Origin: Chryseobacterium sp. GVT01B | GTDB taxonomy: Bacteria > Bacteroidota > Bacteroidia > Flavobacteriales > Weeksellaceae | Assembly: GCF_019970045.1 (NCBI RefSeq) | Contig: NZ_JAHXYI010000003.1 | Coordinates: 62,001 to 126,000 of the forward strand | DNA: 64,000 bases | Direction: 5' to 3' | Part shown: piece by piece, positions 8,719 through 16,827 of the stretch | How the letters are laid out: each line of letters starts with the position of its first letter | Position numbering within the stretch: position 1 is the stretch's first letter | The notes under the pieces: model-generated | Database searches by the model: none | Told to the model about the DNA's origin: nothing | The model's input: the letters and a program-made list of their open reading frames with translations, nothing else | Position numbers and translations under genes: made by a program

Positions 8719-9705
8719 CTATTGTTTAAGTTTCGGTTTATAACCGGATTCATTAAAAATGGCCGTTGCATCCATTTTCAGGAAAGCTGTAAGTTTTGTC
8801 TCAGGTTTTTCCTTAAGGTATGCCTTACAGATCTGCCATCCTGTAAAAATTCCGATTTGTGGTGAAGATTCATTGTCAATCTCCGTATAAAATTTAGAGA
8901 ATGGTCCGGGCGATATGAAACGTTCTCCCAATCTTGGATCATCACCGAAAATAAGATTGCTTTCTACAAAATAATTCCAGATGTTGGCTTCATTGGCTGT
9001 GGCCCATTCATACTGTTTTTTGGTATAATTCATTTTCAGATAATCAGGAACATCAGGAAGAAAAGCATCCTGAAGAATCATTACTTTTCCGTTCAGAATG
9101 ATCTGATCAATGAACTTCTGATGGTCAGGAGATTCTGTTACAATATTTTCAGCAAAAAGCTGTGATACCTTAGGAACGATATTCTGCGGATTCATTGATT
9201 TTTGAAAATACAGCTCTAGTCCTTTATAATTAGGATTTCCATCTCCCATAAAACCGGTAATATCTATAAACAGAAGATTTCCTTTCTGATCATAAAATAT
9301 AGGATCCTGGATCATCTGTAATGCAGATGAAAATAAATATACTTTGGGGCTTTTGAACTGCGGGAAATAATATTTGATATGCGAAAATAAACTCTTCAGC
9401 TCCGTTTGTAATGTAGCCTGATTTATTTTTCCAATGGCTTCCTTGTAGATTTTGATTTCCTCAGCATCCATTCTTCTTTTTTCAAAATCTGCATCCGAAA
9501 CACTTCCCTGAAACCATGGAAACTGAGTTTTAAACTGTTCCAGAGGAACATTCGGATTATAAAATTCTTTGGAAATATCTGTTACATCAACTTTTTCGGC
9601 AGTTTCTTTGACTTCTACCTTCCATTGATTTTCCGTTTCTTTTTTGCAGGAAACTAATCCGGCAGCTAAAAGAGAAGAAAGCGCAATATATCTGAAAATC
9701 TTCAT
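8719..9705 (-). CDS. gldB: Gliding motility lipoprotein GldB
   Basis: 328 aa from the ATG at 9705, which gives a proper lipoprotein signal ending at Cys20 (LAAGLVSC). The longer frame to 9759 runs 18 residues further upstream and would bury the signal peptide. The segments FYNPNVPLEQFKTQFPWF and GDDPRLGERFISPGP match GldB. GldB is a membrane-associated lipoprotein required for gliding in F. johnsoniae. Chryseobacterium species usually do not glide visibly but keep gld genes because several serve the type IX secretion system; whether GldB itself does so is not settled by sequence. A TATTTTTG box at 9731-9738 (minus) is a candidate -7 element. Confidence 0.9.
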   Translation of the reverse strand: MKIFRYIALSSLLAAGLVSCKKETENQWKVEVKETAEKVDVTDISKEFYNPNVPLEQFKTQFPWFQGSVSDADFEKRRMDAEEIKIYKEAIGKINQATLQTELKSLFSHIKYYFPQFKSPKVYLFSSALQMIQDPIFYDQKGNLLFIDITGFMGDGNPNYKGLELYFQKSMNPQNIVPKVSQLFAENIVTESPDHQKFIDQIILNGKVMILQDAFLPDVPDYLKMNYTKKQYEWATANEANIWNYFVESNLIFGDDPRLGERFISPGPFSKFYTEIDNESSPQIGIFTGWQICKAYLKEKPETKLTAFLKMDATAIFNESGYKPKLKQ

Positions 9706-9757
9706 TATTTTTACATGGAATTTAAGTTTACAAAAATAAGGATTAAATACACAATTC

Positions 9758-10396
9758 ATGATGAAAATTAAAATAATTACAACCCTTTGCCTTATTTTGG
9801 GACTTTCTTTTTTCTATGGACAAAAGCTTGAGTTTAAAGATAAAAACTTTGAAAAAGCAGTACTTGAAAATTTTGATCTGAATAAAAACGGAATACTTGA
9901 ACCTTCGGAAGCTGGGGTGATTACAAATTTATTCCTTGTTCAGAAAGGGATAACTTCAACAGAAGATCTGCACTTTTTTAAAAATGTGAAAATGATTATC
10001 CTGGACGATAATGTGATTTCCAATATTGTACTAAACAATCTGGATCTATTGGAATTGTTTTCCTGTACAGGATGTAAAACATCTTCATTTAAAGCAGAAA
10101 ATCTGAAAAATCTAAGCGCTTTATATCTGGACAATAATCTGTTGGAAGGTATTTCATTGAATGGAATTCCGAAAATTGATCAATTAACATTATCTTTAAA
10201 TCAATTAATAACAATTGACCTTACGCAGTGTAAAGCGTTGAGAAAACTGAATGTAGAACATAATAAGCTTCAGAAAATTGATATTTCCGGGAATCCGGCT
10301 TTACAAACCCTGAATGTAATGGGAAATAAAATAAAAGAAACGGATATTAAAAAAGGAATAAAAACAGATGTCACCATTTTTGGAGCGGGAGAGTAA
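9758..10396 (+). CDS. Secreted leucine-rich-repeat protein
   Basis: 212 aa. The signal peptide runs to about residue 21 (SFFYGQ), then comes an EF-hand- or dockerin-like loop (D40-L-N-K-N-G-I-L-E-P-S-E51) and about six LRR units of 20-22 residues, for example LDNNLLEGISLNG, LSLNQLITIDL and LNVEHNKLQKIDI. LRR domains bind proteins; the partner is unknown. The start could be either of the two adjacent ATGs at 9758 and 9761. It is divergent from gldB with a 52-base gap and followed six bases later by the GNAT gene cluster. Confidence 0.8.
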   Translation: MMKIKIITTLCLILGLSFFYGQKLEFKDKNFEKAVLENFDLNKNGILEPSEAGVITNLFLVQKGITSTEDLHFFKNVKMIILDDNVISNIVLNNLDLLELFSCTGCKTSSFKAENLKNLSALYLDNNLLEGISLNGIPKIDQLTLSLNQLITIDLTQCKALRKLNVEHNKLQKIDISGNPALQTLNVMGNKIKETDIKKGIKTDVTIFGAGE

Positions 10397-10408
10397 AAAC
10401 TAGTGATT

Positions 10409-10942
10409 ATGAAAATAGAAACAAAACGACTGATTTTAAGAAAGCTTGAAGATACGGATGTTGAACGTCTCTTTCTTTTGGATTCCAATCCTGAAGTGAT
10501 GAAATATATTGGAGTACCGGTATTGACGGATATCAATGAATCCAGAAATGTCATCAGCATGATTCAGAAACAGTATGAGGAAAATGGAGTAGGAAGACTT
10601 GGAGTGGTGGAAAAAGAAAGCGGACAGCTGATAGGATGGAGCGGATTGAAATTACTGACCCATGAAACAAATGGTTACCAGAATGTTTTAGAACTGGGAT
10701 ATCGCTTTCTACCGGAATCATGGGGAAAAGGATATGCTGTGGAAGCTGGAATAGCTTCTCTTGACTATGGTTTTAATGACCTGAATGCTGAGGTTATTTA
10801 CGCCTATGCTCATTCCGAGCATGAGGTTTCCAATCATATTTTAAGAAAATTAGGATTTGAAAAAACCAGTGAGTTTGAGGAACCTGACGGCATTTGCTTT
10901 TGGTACGAACTGAAACGTGAACAATATATTGAACAGAAATGA
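10409..10942 (+). CDS. GNAT-family N-acetyltransferase, RimJ/RimL type
   Basis: 177 aa from the ATG at 10409; the GTG six bases upstream is less likely. The start KIETKRLILRKLEDTDVERLF and the core motif LGYRFLPESWGKGYAVEAG are typical of the RimJ/RimL (Acetyltransf_3) subfamily, which acetylates N-termini of proteins or amino groups of small molecules. It overlaps the next GNAT gene by four bases (ATGA), indicating translational coupling. Confidence 0.85.
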   Translation: MKIETKRLILRKLEDTDVERLFLLDSNPEVMKYIGVPVLTDINESRNVISMIQKQYEENGVGRLGVVEKESGQLIGWSGLKLLTHETNGYQNVLELGYRFLPESWGKGYAVEAGIASLDYGFNDLNAEVIYAYAHSEHEVSNHILRKLGFEKTSEFEEPDGICFWYELKREQYIEQK

Positions 10943-11472
10943 TAACGATACGAAAGGAAGAAGAAAAAGATTATAAACAGGTTTTTGAACTTACAGAAGA
11001 AGCGTTCAGAGAGATGGTACATAGTGATCATAAGGAACAGTTCCTGGTTGAAAAACTAAGACGATCTGAAGCTTTTATTCCGGAATTATCTCTGGTTGCT
11101 GAAAATGAAGATGGAAGAATTGCAGGTCATATCCTGTTTACAAAATTAAAAATTATTAATGGTACAGAATCCTTTGAATCCCTTGCTTTAGCTCCGGTTT
11201 CTGTGAAGCCTGAATTTCAGAATCAGGGACTTGGAGGAAAACTGATTGCCGAAGGACACCGTATCGCCAAAGAATTAGGATACCAGTCGGTGATTCTTAT
11301 AGGACATGAAAAATATTATCCGAAGTTTGGTTACAAAAAAACAAGTAATTTTGGGATTTCTTTTCCATTCGATATTCCGGAAGAAAACGGAATGGCTGTA
11401 GAATTGGTAAAAGATGGATTAAAAAATAAAAAAGGAGTGGTGAAATACCCTCAGGAATTTGGAATAGACTAA
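10939..11472 (+). CDS. GNAT-family N-acetyltransferase, YhbS type
   Basis: 177 aa. It contains IAGHILFTKL and LAPVSVKPEFQNQGLGGKL, the acetyl-CoA binding loop, followed by YYPKFGYKK. These match the YhbS-like N-acetyltransferases that act on small molecules. The substrate is unknown. It is coupled to the preceding GNAT gene by an ATGA overlap and is followed 12 bases later by nadE. Confidence 0.85.
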   Translation: MITIRKEEEKDYKQVFELTEEAFREMVHSDHKEQFLVEKLRRSEAFIPELSLVAENEDGRIAGHILFTKLKIINGTESFESLALAPVSVKPEFQNQGLGGKLIAEGHRIAKELGYQSVILIGHEKYYPKFGYKKTSNFGISFPFDIPEENGMAVELVKDGLKNKKGVVKYPQEFGID

Positions 11473-11484
11473 AAAATATAAACG

Positions 11485-12276
11485 ATGCAGACACAAAAAG
11501 TGATAGATCATATTGTAAACTGGTTAAAAGATTATGCTGCAAAAGCAAAAGTGAACGGATATGTAATTGGAGTTTCAGGAGGTGTAGATTCAGGGGTTGT
11601 TTCTACATTAGCCGCAATGACAGGCCTGAAAACATTACTGATCGAAATGCCAATTCGCCAGAAAGCGGATCAGGTAGGTCGTGCACAGGATCATATGAAT
11701 GACCTTAAGTCCAGATTCCCTAATGTGGAAACAATGTCTGTGGATCTGACCCCAGCTTTTGAGGAGCTTTACAAAACTTTTGATGTAAAAGATGATCTGT
11801 ACCCTAACGAAAAACTGGCTTTTGCCAATACAAGAGCCCGCCTGAGAATGCTTACCCTGTATTATTACGGACAGCTGAACGGACTTTTAGTGTGCGGAAC
11901 CGGTAATAAAGTAGAAGATTTCGGAATAGGATTTTATACAAAATATGGAGATGGTGGAGTAGACGTTTCTCCCATTGCTGATCTGTATAAAACCGAAGTA
12001 TATAAACTTGCCAAAGGATTGAATCTGATCAAAAGTATTCAAGAAGCAATTCCTACTGATGGACTTTGGGATGTGGACAGAACAGATGAGCAACAAATCG
12101 GTGCAACATATCCTGAACTGGAAAAAATTCAGAAAGAATACGGAACAAAAACGGCTGATGATTACGAAGGAAGAGATAAAGAAGTTTTCCAGATCTTCGA
12201 CAGAATGCATAAAGCTGCAAAACACAAAATGGATCCTATTCCTGTTTGTGATATTCCTGAAGAATGGAGAGCATAA
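11485..12276 (+). CDS. nadE: NAD+ synthase, ammonia-dependent
   Basis: 263 aa. The ATP-pyrophosphatase loop SGGVDS is at residues 31-36, followed by the conserved NTRARLRM and GTGNKVEDFGIGFYTKYGDGG segments. There is no glutaminase domain, so this is the short ammonia-using form that converts nicotinic acid adenine dinucleotide to NAD+. It closes the run of LRR and GNAT genes. Confidence 0.93.
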   Translation: MQTQKVIDHIVNWLKDYAAKAKVNGYVIGVSGGVDSGVVSTLAAMTGLKTLLIEMPIRQKADQVGRAQDHMNDLKSRFPNVETMSVDLTPAFEELYKTFDVKDDLYPNEKLAFANTRARLRMLTLYYYGQLNGLLVCGTGNKVEDFGIGFYTKYGDGGVDVSPIADLYKTEVYKLAKGLNLIKSIQEAIPTDGLWDVDRTDEQQIGATYPELEKIQKEYGTKTADDYEGRDKEVFQIFDRMHKAAKHKMDPIPVCDIPEEWRA

Positions 12277-12301
12277 AATATAATTACATTAAATACTAGT
12301 T

Positions 12302-12820
12302 ATGAACGGTAAAATAAGATCCCTGTTTTTTATTTGTCTGGGACTCCTTTTCGGAATGGCTGTAATGTATGTTTACAGAAATTTTATTGAAGATAAAAAA
12401 GATCAGACAGGTTCTGTAAAAAAGGAAACTGTGAACTATGGCAGTACCTCCCCGGATGGTGCATCCAATAATGGGAATTCCTCTGCTCAGGTTTCTATAG
12501 ATCAGCTTACAGAAGAGAAAACGGTGATAAGCTATGTAAAACAGAATCATAGGCTCCCGGATTATTATATCACCAAAAATGAAGCAAGAAAACAGGGATG
12601 GAATCCTTCCAAAGGAAACCTGTGCGATGTACTTCCCGGAAAAGCGATTGGCGGAGATAAATTCGGAAACAGGGAAGGACGTTTGCCTGATGGAGAAAAA
12701 TATTTTGAAGCAGATGTGAATTATCATTGTGGCGGAAGAAATGCTGACCGTATCATTTATACTCAAAATGGGGAAGTATATCTTACCAAAAATCATTATA
12801 AGAGCTTTGAAAAACAATAG
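12302..12820 (+). CDS. Barnase-like ribonuclease, membrane-anchored or secreted
   Basis: 172 aa. A hydrophobic segment at residues 7-24 is followed by a Ser/Gly-rich linker and a barnase-like domain from about residue 75. The catalytic set aligns with barnase by pattern: Lys92 (YITKNEA), Glu136 (FEADVNY), Arg146 and Arg150 (GRNADRIIY) and His165 (KNHYKSF). The conserved SKGNL, GGDKFGNREG and LP motifs are also present. The expected activity is endonucleolytic cleavage of RNA after guanosine. The helix has no clear cleavage site, so it may stay membrane-anchored. A barstar-like gene lies 785 bases downstream with a metalloprotease gene between. Confidence 0.92.
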   Translation: MNGKIRSLFFICLGLLFGMAVMYVYRNFIEDKKDQTGSVKKETVNYGSTSPDGASNNGNSSAQVSIDQLTEEKTVISYVKQNHRLPDYYITKNEARKQGWNPSKGNLCDVLPGKAIGGDKFGNREGRLPDGEKYFEADVNYHCGGRNADRIIYTQNGEVYLTKNHYKSFEKQ

Positions 12821-12836
12821 GTGTAAATAATAAATG

Positions 12837-12948
12837 GTCATTGCGAGGAACACAGTGACGAAGCAATCTCTAAAAAATAACCACAGGTGAAAGCAGGTTT
12901 TGTGTATAATATTATGAATAATAAGTCGCTTTTGCTTCTCGCAATGAC
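12837..12948. repeat. 112-bp element with 11-bp perfect inverted ends (REP/MITE-like)
   Basis: GTCATTGCGAG (12837-12847) is exactly complementary to CTCGCAATGAC (12938-12948), and the pairing continues imperfectly inward (GAAGCAA against TTGCTTC). No ORF is inside. It lies between the RNase and archaemetzincin genes and could act as a mobile palindromic repeat or affect transcript processing between them. Confidence 0.65.
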
Positions 12949-12988
12949 AGTATATAATTTGTATTTAAATCAGAGATAAGGATTAATT

Positions 12989-13609
12989 TTGAAGAATATT
13001 AGCTTTTTTTACTTTACAACAGGCTTACTTCTGACACTTTCATGTTCGGAGAAGAATATTGTAAAAGAAAAAATAGAAAAGCCAGTCGTTACAATACTCA
13101 TACAGCCATTTAAAGATATTAAAACGGAAACTGTAGCAAAAGTAACCGAAGGAATAAAAAACGTGTACCCGAACGTAAAAGTCCTGAATGCGATAGACTT
13201 TCCTGAAAATACTTATTATAAAGAAAGAAACCGGTATAGAGCCGATTCAATCATTAAGTTTTTAAATAAGGAAACAAAAGAAGGGTTTGTTACAATTGGT
13301 CTGACTTCAAAAGACATCAGCGCTACCAGAGGAAAGATCAAAGACTTTGGAATCATGGGATTAGGCTATAGACCTGGGAAGGCTTTTGTAGCTTCAAACT
13401 TCAGACTGAATAAAGAAAATCGGGATGAGCAGTTTTACAAAATAGCCATTCATGAATTAGGTCATACACAGGGGTTGCCACATTGCCCGGAAAAAATGTG
13501 CTTTATGAGAGATGCAGAAGGTAAGAATCCTACTAATGAAGAAACTGATTTCTGCAAAAAATGCAAAACTTTTTTAATCAATAAAAATTGGAAATTTAAT
13601 TCAATATGA
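12989..13609 (+). CDS. Archaemetzincin-like zinc metalloprotease, lipoprotein
   Basis: 206 aa. The start is the TTG at 12989, preceded at six bases by AAGGA. The lipoprotein signal ends at Cys19 (LTLSC). The catalytic zinc motif is H155-E-L-G-H159-x5-H165, directly followed by the structural zinc cysteines C166, C171, C189 and C192 with Met173 between them, the combination that defines archaemetzincins. The substrate is unknown; characterised relatives cleave small peptides. Its stop codon overlaps the barstar-like ATG by four bases (ATGA), so the two are coupled. Its location between an RNase and its likely inhibitor is unusual. Confidence 0.88.
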   Translation: MKNISFFYFTTGLLLTLSCSEKNIVKEKIEKPVVTILIQPFKDIKTETVAKVTEGIKNVYPNVKVLNAIDFPENTYYKERNRYRADSIIKFLNKETKEGFVTIGLTSKDISATRGKIKDFGIMGLGYRPGKAFVASNFRLNKENRDEQFYKIAIHELGHTQGLPHCPEKMCFMRDAEGKNPTNEETDFCKKCKTFLINKNWKFNSI

Positions 13610-13917
13610 AGACAGTATATATAGATTTTACAGACATAGGTGACTATGAAGATTTTTACGCTCAGTTAAAGGAAAAAGTTAAGCTTCCTGAACATTTTGG
13701 CGATAATCTTGATGCACTTTTTGATACCATCACCGGAGATATGGAAATGCCGCTCCACCTGGAATTCGTAAACATGACGGTAGATCAGCTGGAGATTTTT
13801 GAAGATCTGCTGACTACTTTGGAAGATGCGGAAGAAGAAGTTGAAGAATTTAGTTTTAGCTACTATCTCGAGCAATACGAAGACGAAGACGATGAGGATG
13901 TAGAATCTGAAGAATAA
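13606..13917 (+). CDS. Barstar-like ribonuclease inhibitor
   Basis: 103 aa, cytoplasmic. The N-terminal 80 residues follow the barstar pattern: a strand (KTVYIDF), a helix, then LPEHFGDNLDALFDTITG, which carries the acidic face (barstar LPEYYGENLDALWDCLTG) that plugs the RNase active site. The C-terminal 25 residues are almost entirely acidic and are an extension relative to barstar. It probably protects the cell from the barnase-like protein encoded at 12302-12820. It is translated by coupling to the archaemetzincin gene. Confidence 0.9.
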   Translation: MKTVYIDFTDIGDYEDFYAQLKEKVKLPEHFGDNLDALFDTITGDMEMPLHLEFVNMTVDQLEIFEDLLTTLEDAEEEVEEFSFSYYLEQYEDEDDEDVESEE

Positions 13918-13920
13918 TAA

Positions 13921-13955
13921 AAAAAGCTGTTTCCGCATATGAAACAGCTTTTTTT
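13921..13955. terminator. Bidirectional terminator, 13-bp perfect stem
   Basis: AAAAAGCTGTTTC (13921-13933) pairs perfectly with GAAACAGCTTTTT (13941-13953) with a seven-base loop. It lies four bases after the barstar-like stop and also faces the end of cytidine deaminase on the minus strand. Confidence 0.85.
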
Positions 13956-13973
13956 ATGCTGATTACCCTTCAT

Positions 13974-14008
13974 TACCCATGTCAAGGTTTTAAACCTTGA
14001 CATGGGTA
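13974..14008. repeat. 35-bp perfect palindrome between convergent genes
   Basis: TACCCATGTCAAGGTTT (13974-13990) is exactly complementary to 13992-14008, with a single T at the centre. It follows the terminator at 13921 and precedes the cytidine deaminase stop. It could be a second terminator-like structure, a protein-binding site or a repeat element; there is no U-run that would make it a standard terminator. Confidence 0.8.
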
Positions 14009-14047
14009 GAAATCTCGCATTTTTGCAAATTTACTATTCTGCTACCA

Positions 14048-14530
14048 TTACAAGAATGAAGAATCAAAATAAAAAGGAAGCAGATCCTTCACCGCACGTA
14101 CTTTTACAACCTCTTCATTCATGCTTGAGAAATAAAGATCTATATCTTCATGCTGTTTGGTCTCATATTCTATCAGACTCTGACGGCATGCTCCGCAAGG
14201 AGGAATCGGTGGATTCTTTTCATGAAATTCTTTAGGACCTCCTACCACGAAGATCTTTTTTATTTTCACATTCGGAAAGTTGGCGGCCACCCAAAAAAGA
14301 GTTGTTCTTTCTGCACAGAGTCCGGATGGATACGCTGCGTTTTCCTGATTGTTCCCGGAGTAGATTTCTCCGTTTTCCAATAATACGGAACATCCCACCA
14401 GAAACTGGGAGTAAGGTGCGTAAGCATTTTCACGAGCTTCTTTGGCTCTTTCAAATAATTTATTTTCTATATCGCTCAGTTCACTGCTATTTTTAAAATA
14501 TTCGTAACTGATCTGTAGGTCTTTTTTCAT
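14048..14530 (-). CDS. cdd: Cytidine deaminase
   Basis: 160 aa. The zinc signature is complete: the catalytic glutamate and first ligand are in GLCAERTTLF, and the two cysteines are in PPCGACRQ. The N-terminal YAPYSQFLVGC and substrate-binding NQENAAYPS segments are also typical. The enzyme deaminates cytidine and deoxycytidine to uridine forms in pyrimidine salvage. The length suits the tetrameric homologue class with a short N-terminal extension. Confidence 0.93.
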   Translation of the reverse strand: MKKDLQISYEYFKNSSELSDIENKLFERAKEARENAYAPYSQFLVGCSVLLENGEIYSGNNQENAAYPSGLCAERTTLFWVAANFPNVKIKKIFVVGGPKEFHEKNPPIPPCGACRQSLIEYETKQHEDIDLYFSSMNEEVVKVRAVKDLLPFYFDSSFL

Positions 14531-14629
14531 ATATTGTCAACTAAAAAAGGGGGGTAAAATTAGTTCTTTTTAATGAAGTGGGCAATATTTTATTCTCCTG
14601 GTAAAAAGTTCAATTTTTTAAAGAATACA

Positions 14630-15682
14630 ATGTTATATACACCAATAAAATTCAGGAATGTAGAGTTGAAAAACAGATGGGTAATGTCACCCATGTGTAT
14701 GTATTCATGTGAAAACGGAGAAGCTAACGACTTCCATTTTGTACACTACGGAAGCAGATCACAGGGCGGTACAGGTCTGTTGATTGTGGAAGCTACAGGA
14801 GTAGTACCCAAAGGAAGAATCACCAATCACTGCATGGGAATCTGGAATGATGAACAGGCAGAGAAATTACAAAGAATTGTAGAATTTGTTCATAAAAATT
14901 CAGAAAGTAAAATAGGAATCCAGCTGGCTCATGCCGGAAGAAAAGGCTCAACATGGAATAACCTGCAGATTTCCATTGAAGAAGGCTGGGAAACCGTTGC
15001 TCCAAGTCCTATTCCTTATCACCCGACAGAAAGAATTCCGCATGTTTTAAGTACTGATGAAGTAAAAGAGCTGGTTCAGGACTTTAGAAAAGCGGCCAGG
15101 AGAGCAGTGGAGGCTGGTTTTGATATTATTGAAATTCATGGGGCACATGGATATCTGATTCATCAGTTTCTGTCACCACTTTCCAATATCAGAACAGACG
15201 AATATGGTGGGAGCTTTGAGAACAGAATCAGGTTTCTGGTTGAAATTGTAGATGCTGTTAATGAAGAATTGAGTGAAAATACGGCCCTTTTTGTAAGAAT
15301 TTCCGGAACGGAGTATGCTGAGAACGGCTGGGATATTCAAAGCAGTGTAGAATTAGCAAAAATTTTAAAAGAACACGCAGTAGACCTTGTTGATGTATCA
15401 AGCGGAGGAAATATCCATGGGGCAAAAATTTCGGTTTTCGATGGTTACCAGGTTCCTTTTTCATCACAGGTGAGAAATGAAGCCGGTGTAAAGACAGGAG
15501 CTGTAGGATTAATAACCAATGTGGAGCAGGCTGAAGAAATCCTTCAGAAAGGCGATGCCGACCTTGTTTTTGTAGCAAGAGAAATTCTCAGAAATCCATA
15601 TATTGCCGTTCAGGGATCTTTTGAAATGAAAGAAGACTGCTTTTTCCCCCATCAGTATACCAGAGCCAAAATCTCTTCTTAG
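14630..15682 (+). CDS. NADH:flavin oxidoreductase of the Old Yellow Enzyme family (YqjM/NamA type)
   Basis: 350 aa from the ATG at 14630. The longer frame from 14573 adds 19 residues unlike the family, which starts LYTPIKFRNVELKNRWVMSPM. Typical features are MCMYSCENG, IQLAHAGRKGS, the FDIIEIHGAHGYLIHQFLSP motif carrying the substrate-binding histidines, and GGSFENRIRF. YqjM-type enzymes bind FMN and reduce activated alkenes with NADPH; the natural substrate is usually unknown. A DUF2752 gene follows 28 bases later. Confidence 0.9.
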   Translation: MLYTPIKFRNVELKNRWVMSPMCMYSCENGEANDFHFVHYGSRSQGGTGLLIVEATGVVPKGRITNHCMGIWNDEQAEKLQRIVEFVHKNSESKIGIQLAHAGRKGSTWNNLQISIEEGWETVAPSPIPYHPTERIPHVLSTDEVKELVQDFRKAARRAVEAGFDIIEIHGAHGYLIHQFLSPLSNIRTDEYGGSFENRIRFLVEIVDAVNEELSENTALFVRISGTEYAENGWDIQSSVELAKILKEHAVDLVDVSSGGNIHGAKISVFDGYQVPFSSQVRNEAGVKTGAVGLITNVEQAEEILQKGDADLVFVAREILRNPYIAVQGSFEMKEDCFFPHQYTRAKISS

Positions 15683-15710
15683 GTAATGGAAAACTTATAA
15701 AAACTCAGAA

Positions 15711-15989
15711 ATGGATATCGATGATTTCATGCTTACCTGCCCCAGTAAAAAATTCCTTGGCATAGAATGCCTGGGATGTGGTGCCCAGAGAGCAATTGTA
15801 CTGGTATTTGAAGGGAAGTTTTATGAAGCTTTTCAGATGTATCCTGCTGTGTATACTTTATTGCTGTTCCTTCTTACTCTTGGTTTGAGCTTTATAGATA
15901 AAAAAAGAAAATACAGCAATATTTTAATGATTATGGTTGTAATTAATCTTATTATTATGATCATTGGGTACATATATAAACATTATTAA
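15711..15989 (+). CDS. DUF2752 membrane protein
   Basis: 92 aa. The motif CPSKKFLGIECLGCGAQRA is the DUF2752 signature (CP…TGxxCPxCGxxR-like), followed by an amphipathic segment and two hydrophobic helices at about residues 44-60 and 68-88. It is an inner-membrane protein of unknown function, common in Bacteroidetes. It is probably transcribed with the upstream oxidoreductase gene. Confidence 0.85.
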   Translation: MDIDDFMLTCPSKKFLGIECLGCGAQRAIVLVFEGKFYEAFQMYPAVYTLLLFLLTLGLSFIDKKRKYSNILMIMVVINLIIMIIGYIYKHY

Positions 15990-16213
15990 TTAAGAAGAGA
16001 GGAGCAACGTTTGATAGTGAGTTGGATGTGTGGATGGATTTCTTTTGCGTCCTGATTTACATAGGGTTGTGTAGAAAAATTTCAATAAAAAATGAAATTT
16101 ATTAGATTAAAATTCTTATATTATTTTGTCGTATAGAATTTTTAAAATGTCGTAGAACTACTACAATTTATCAAACTGTTATCCAAAAACTTTTTAAATT
16201 AGAACATGAAGTC

Positions 16214-16221
16214 TATCTTTG
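16214..16221 (+). promoter_or_regulatory. Candidate -7 box for hcp
   Basis: TATCTTTG matches the flavobacterial -7 consensus TAnnTTTG, 52 bases before the hcp start. No TTG is found at the usual 17-23 base spacing upstream, only a T-rich ACTTTTTAAA, so the call is tentative. The rest of 15990-16273 is AT-rich and shows no gene. Confidence 0.4.
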
Positions 16222-16273
16222 TTATATAAATCCTATATCTGGGAACAGTTGTTAATGATTAAAATTTAAGAAT

Positions 16274-16678
16274 ATGGCAGGAAATTCAAGAGGAATCTTA
16301 AAATTCAATGGAGGAGAAGGTCAGAAGTTATTAAAGCTTAACTACAGCGTATCAAGATCTACGGACATTTCAGGACGTGTAGCATCTGATCCGTCAAACG
16401 CACTAATTAAAGTAACTATTGAAGCAACAGAAAAATCTGATGTTTTAGAAAGTTTACTGAACAGCAAATATAAACCTACCAACGGAGAAATAAACTTTAA
16501 TAAATCTCACGAAGAAGGAACACTGATCTCTTTAAAGTGGGAAAACGGATATGTTATCCAGCATGAAGTAGACTTTGATGCGGTAGACAGCAACAATATG
16601 CTCATCAGCTTTGTAGTAAGCGCTGAAAGCATTACGTATGGAAACTCATCTTATGACGGACTTTGGCCAATGAGCTAA
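16274..16678 (+). CDS. tssD: T6SS tube protein TssD (Hcp), Bacteroidetes type
   Basis: 134 aa with no signal peptide. The sequence has the Bacteroidetes TssD features: GILKFNGGEGQKLLKLNYSVSRSTDISGR at the start, then EGTLISLKWENGYVIQHEVDF and a C-terminal FVVSAESITYGNSSYDGLWP. Hcp hexamers stack into the inner tube of the type VI apparatus and carry or accompany effectors. It opens the cargo island and is followed by its own terminator, so it can be expressed apart from vgrG. No tssB/C/F/G/K gene is in the window. Confidence 0.92.
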   Translation: MAGNSRGILKFNGGEGQKLLKLNYSVSRSTDISGRVASDPSNALIKVTIEATEKSDVLESLLNSKYKPTNGEINFNKSHEEGTLISLKWENGYVIQHEVDFDAVDSNNMLISFVVSAESITYGNSSYDGLWPMS

Positions 16679-16698
16679 GTCTTTCATGAGCAAAAAAT

Positions 16699-16731
16699 AA
16701 AAGACTGTCCTTAATAAGACGGTCTTTTTTT
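16699..16731 (+). terminator. Terminator after hcp
   Basis: AAAGAC-x-GTC (16700-16709) pairs with GAC-x-GTCTTT around 16717-16727 and is followed by a T-run. It lies just after the hcp stop at 16678 and probably lets Hcp be made in excess over downstream genes. Confidence 0.75.
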
Positions 16732-16827
16732 ACCTTAGACTATATTCAGCAGGCGCTTTTGTTTTTATTTTTAAATTCCCGGCCCGTTGAATAATCGTTT
16801 AGAAAACTAATCAAATCACTTAAAAAT

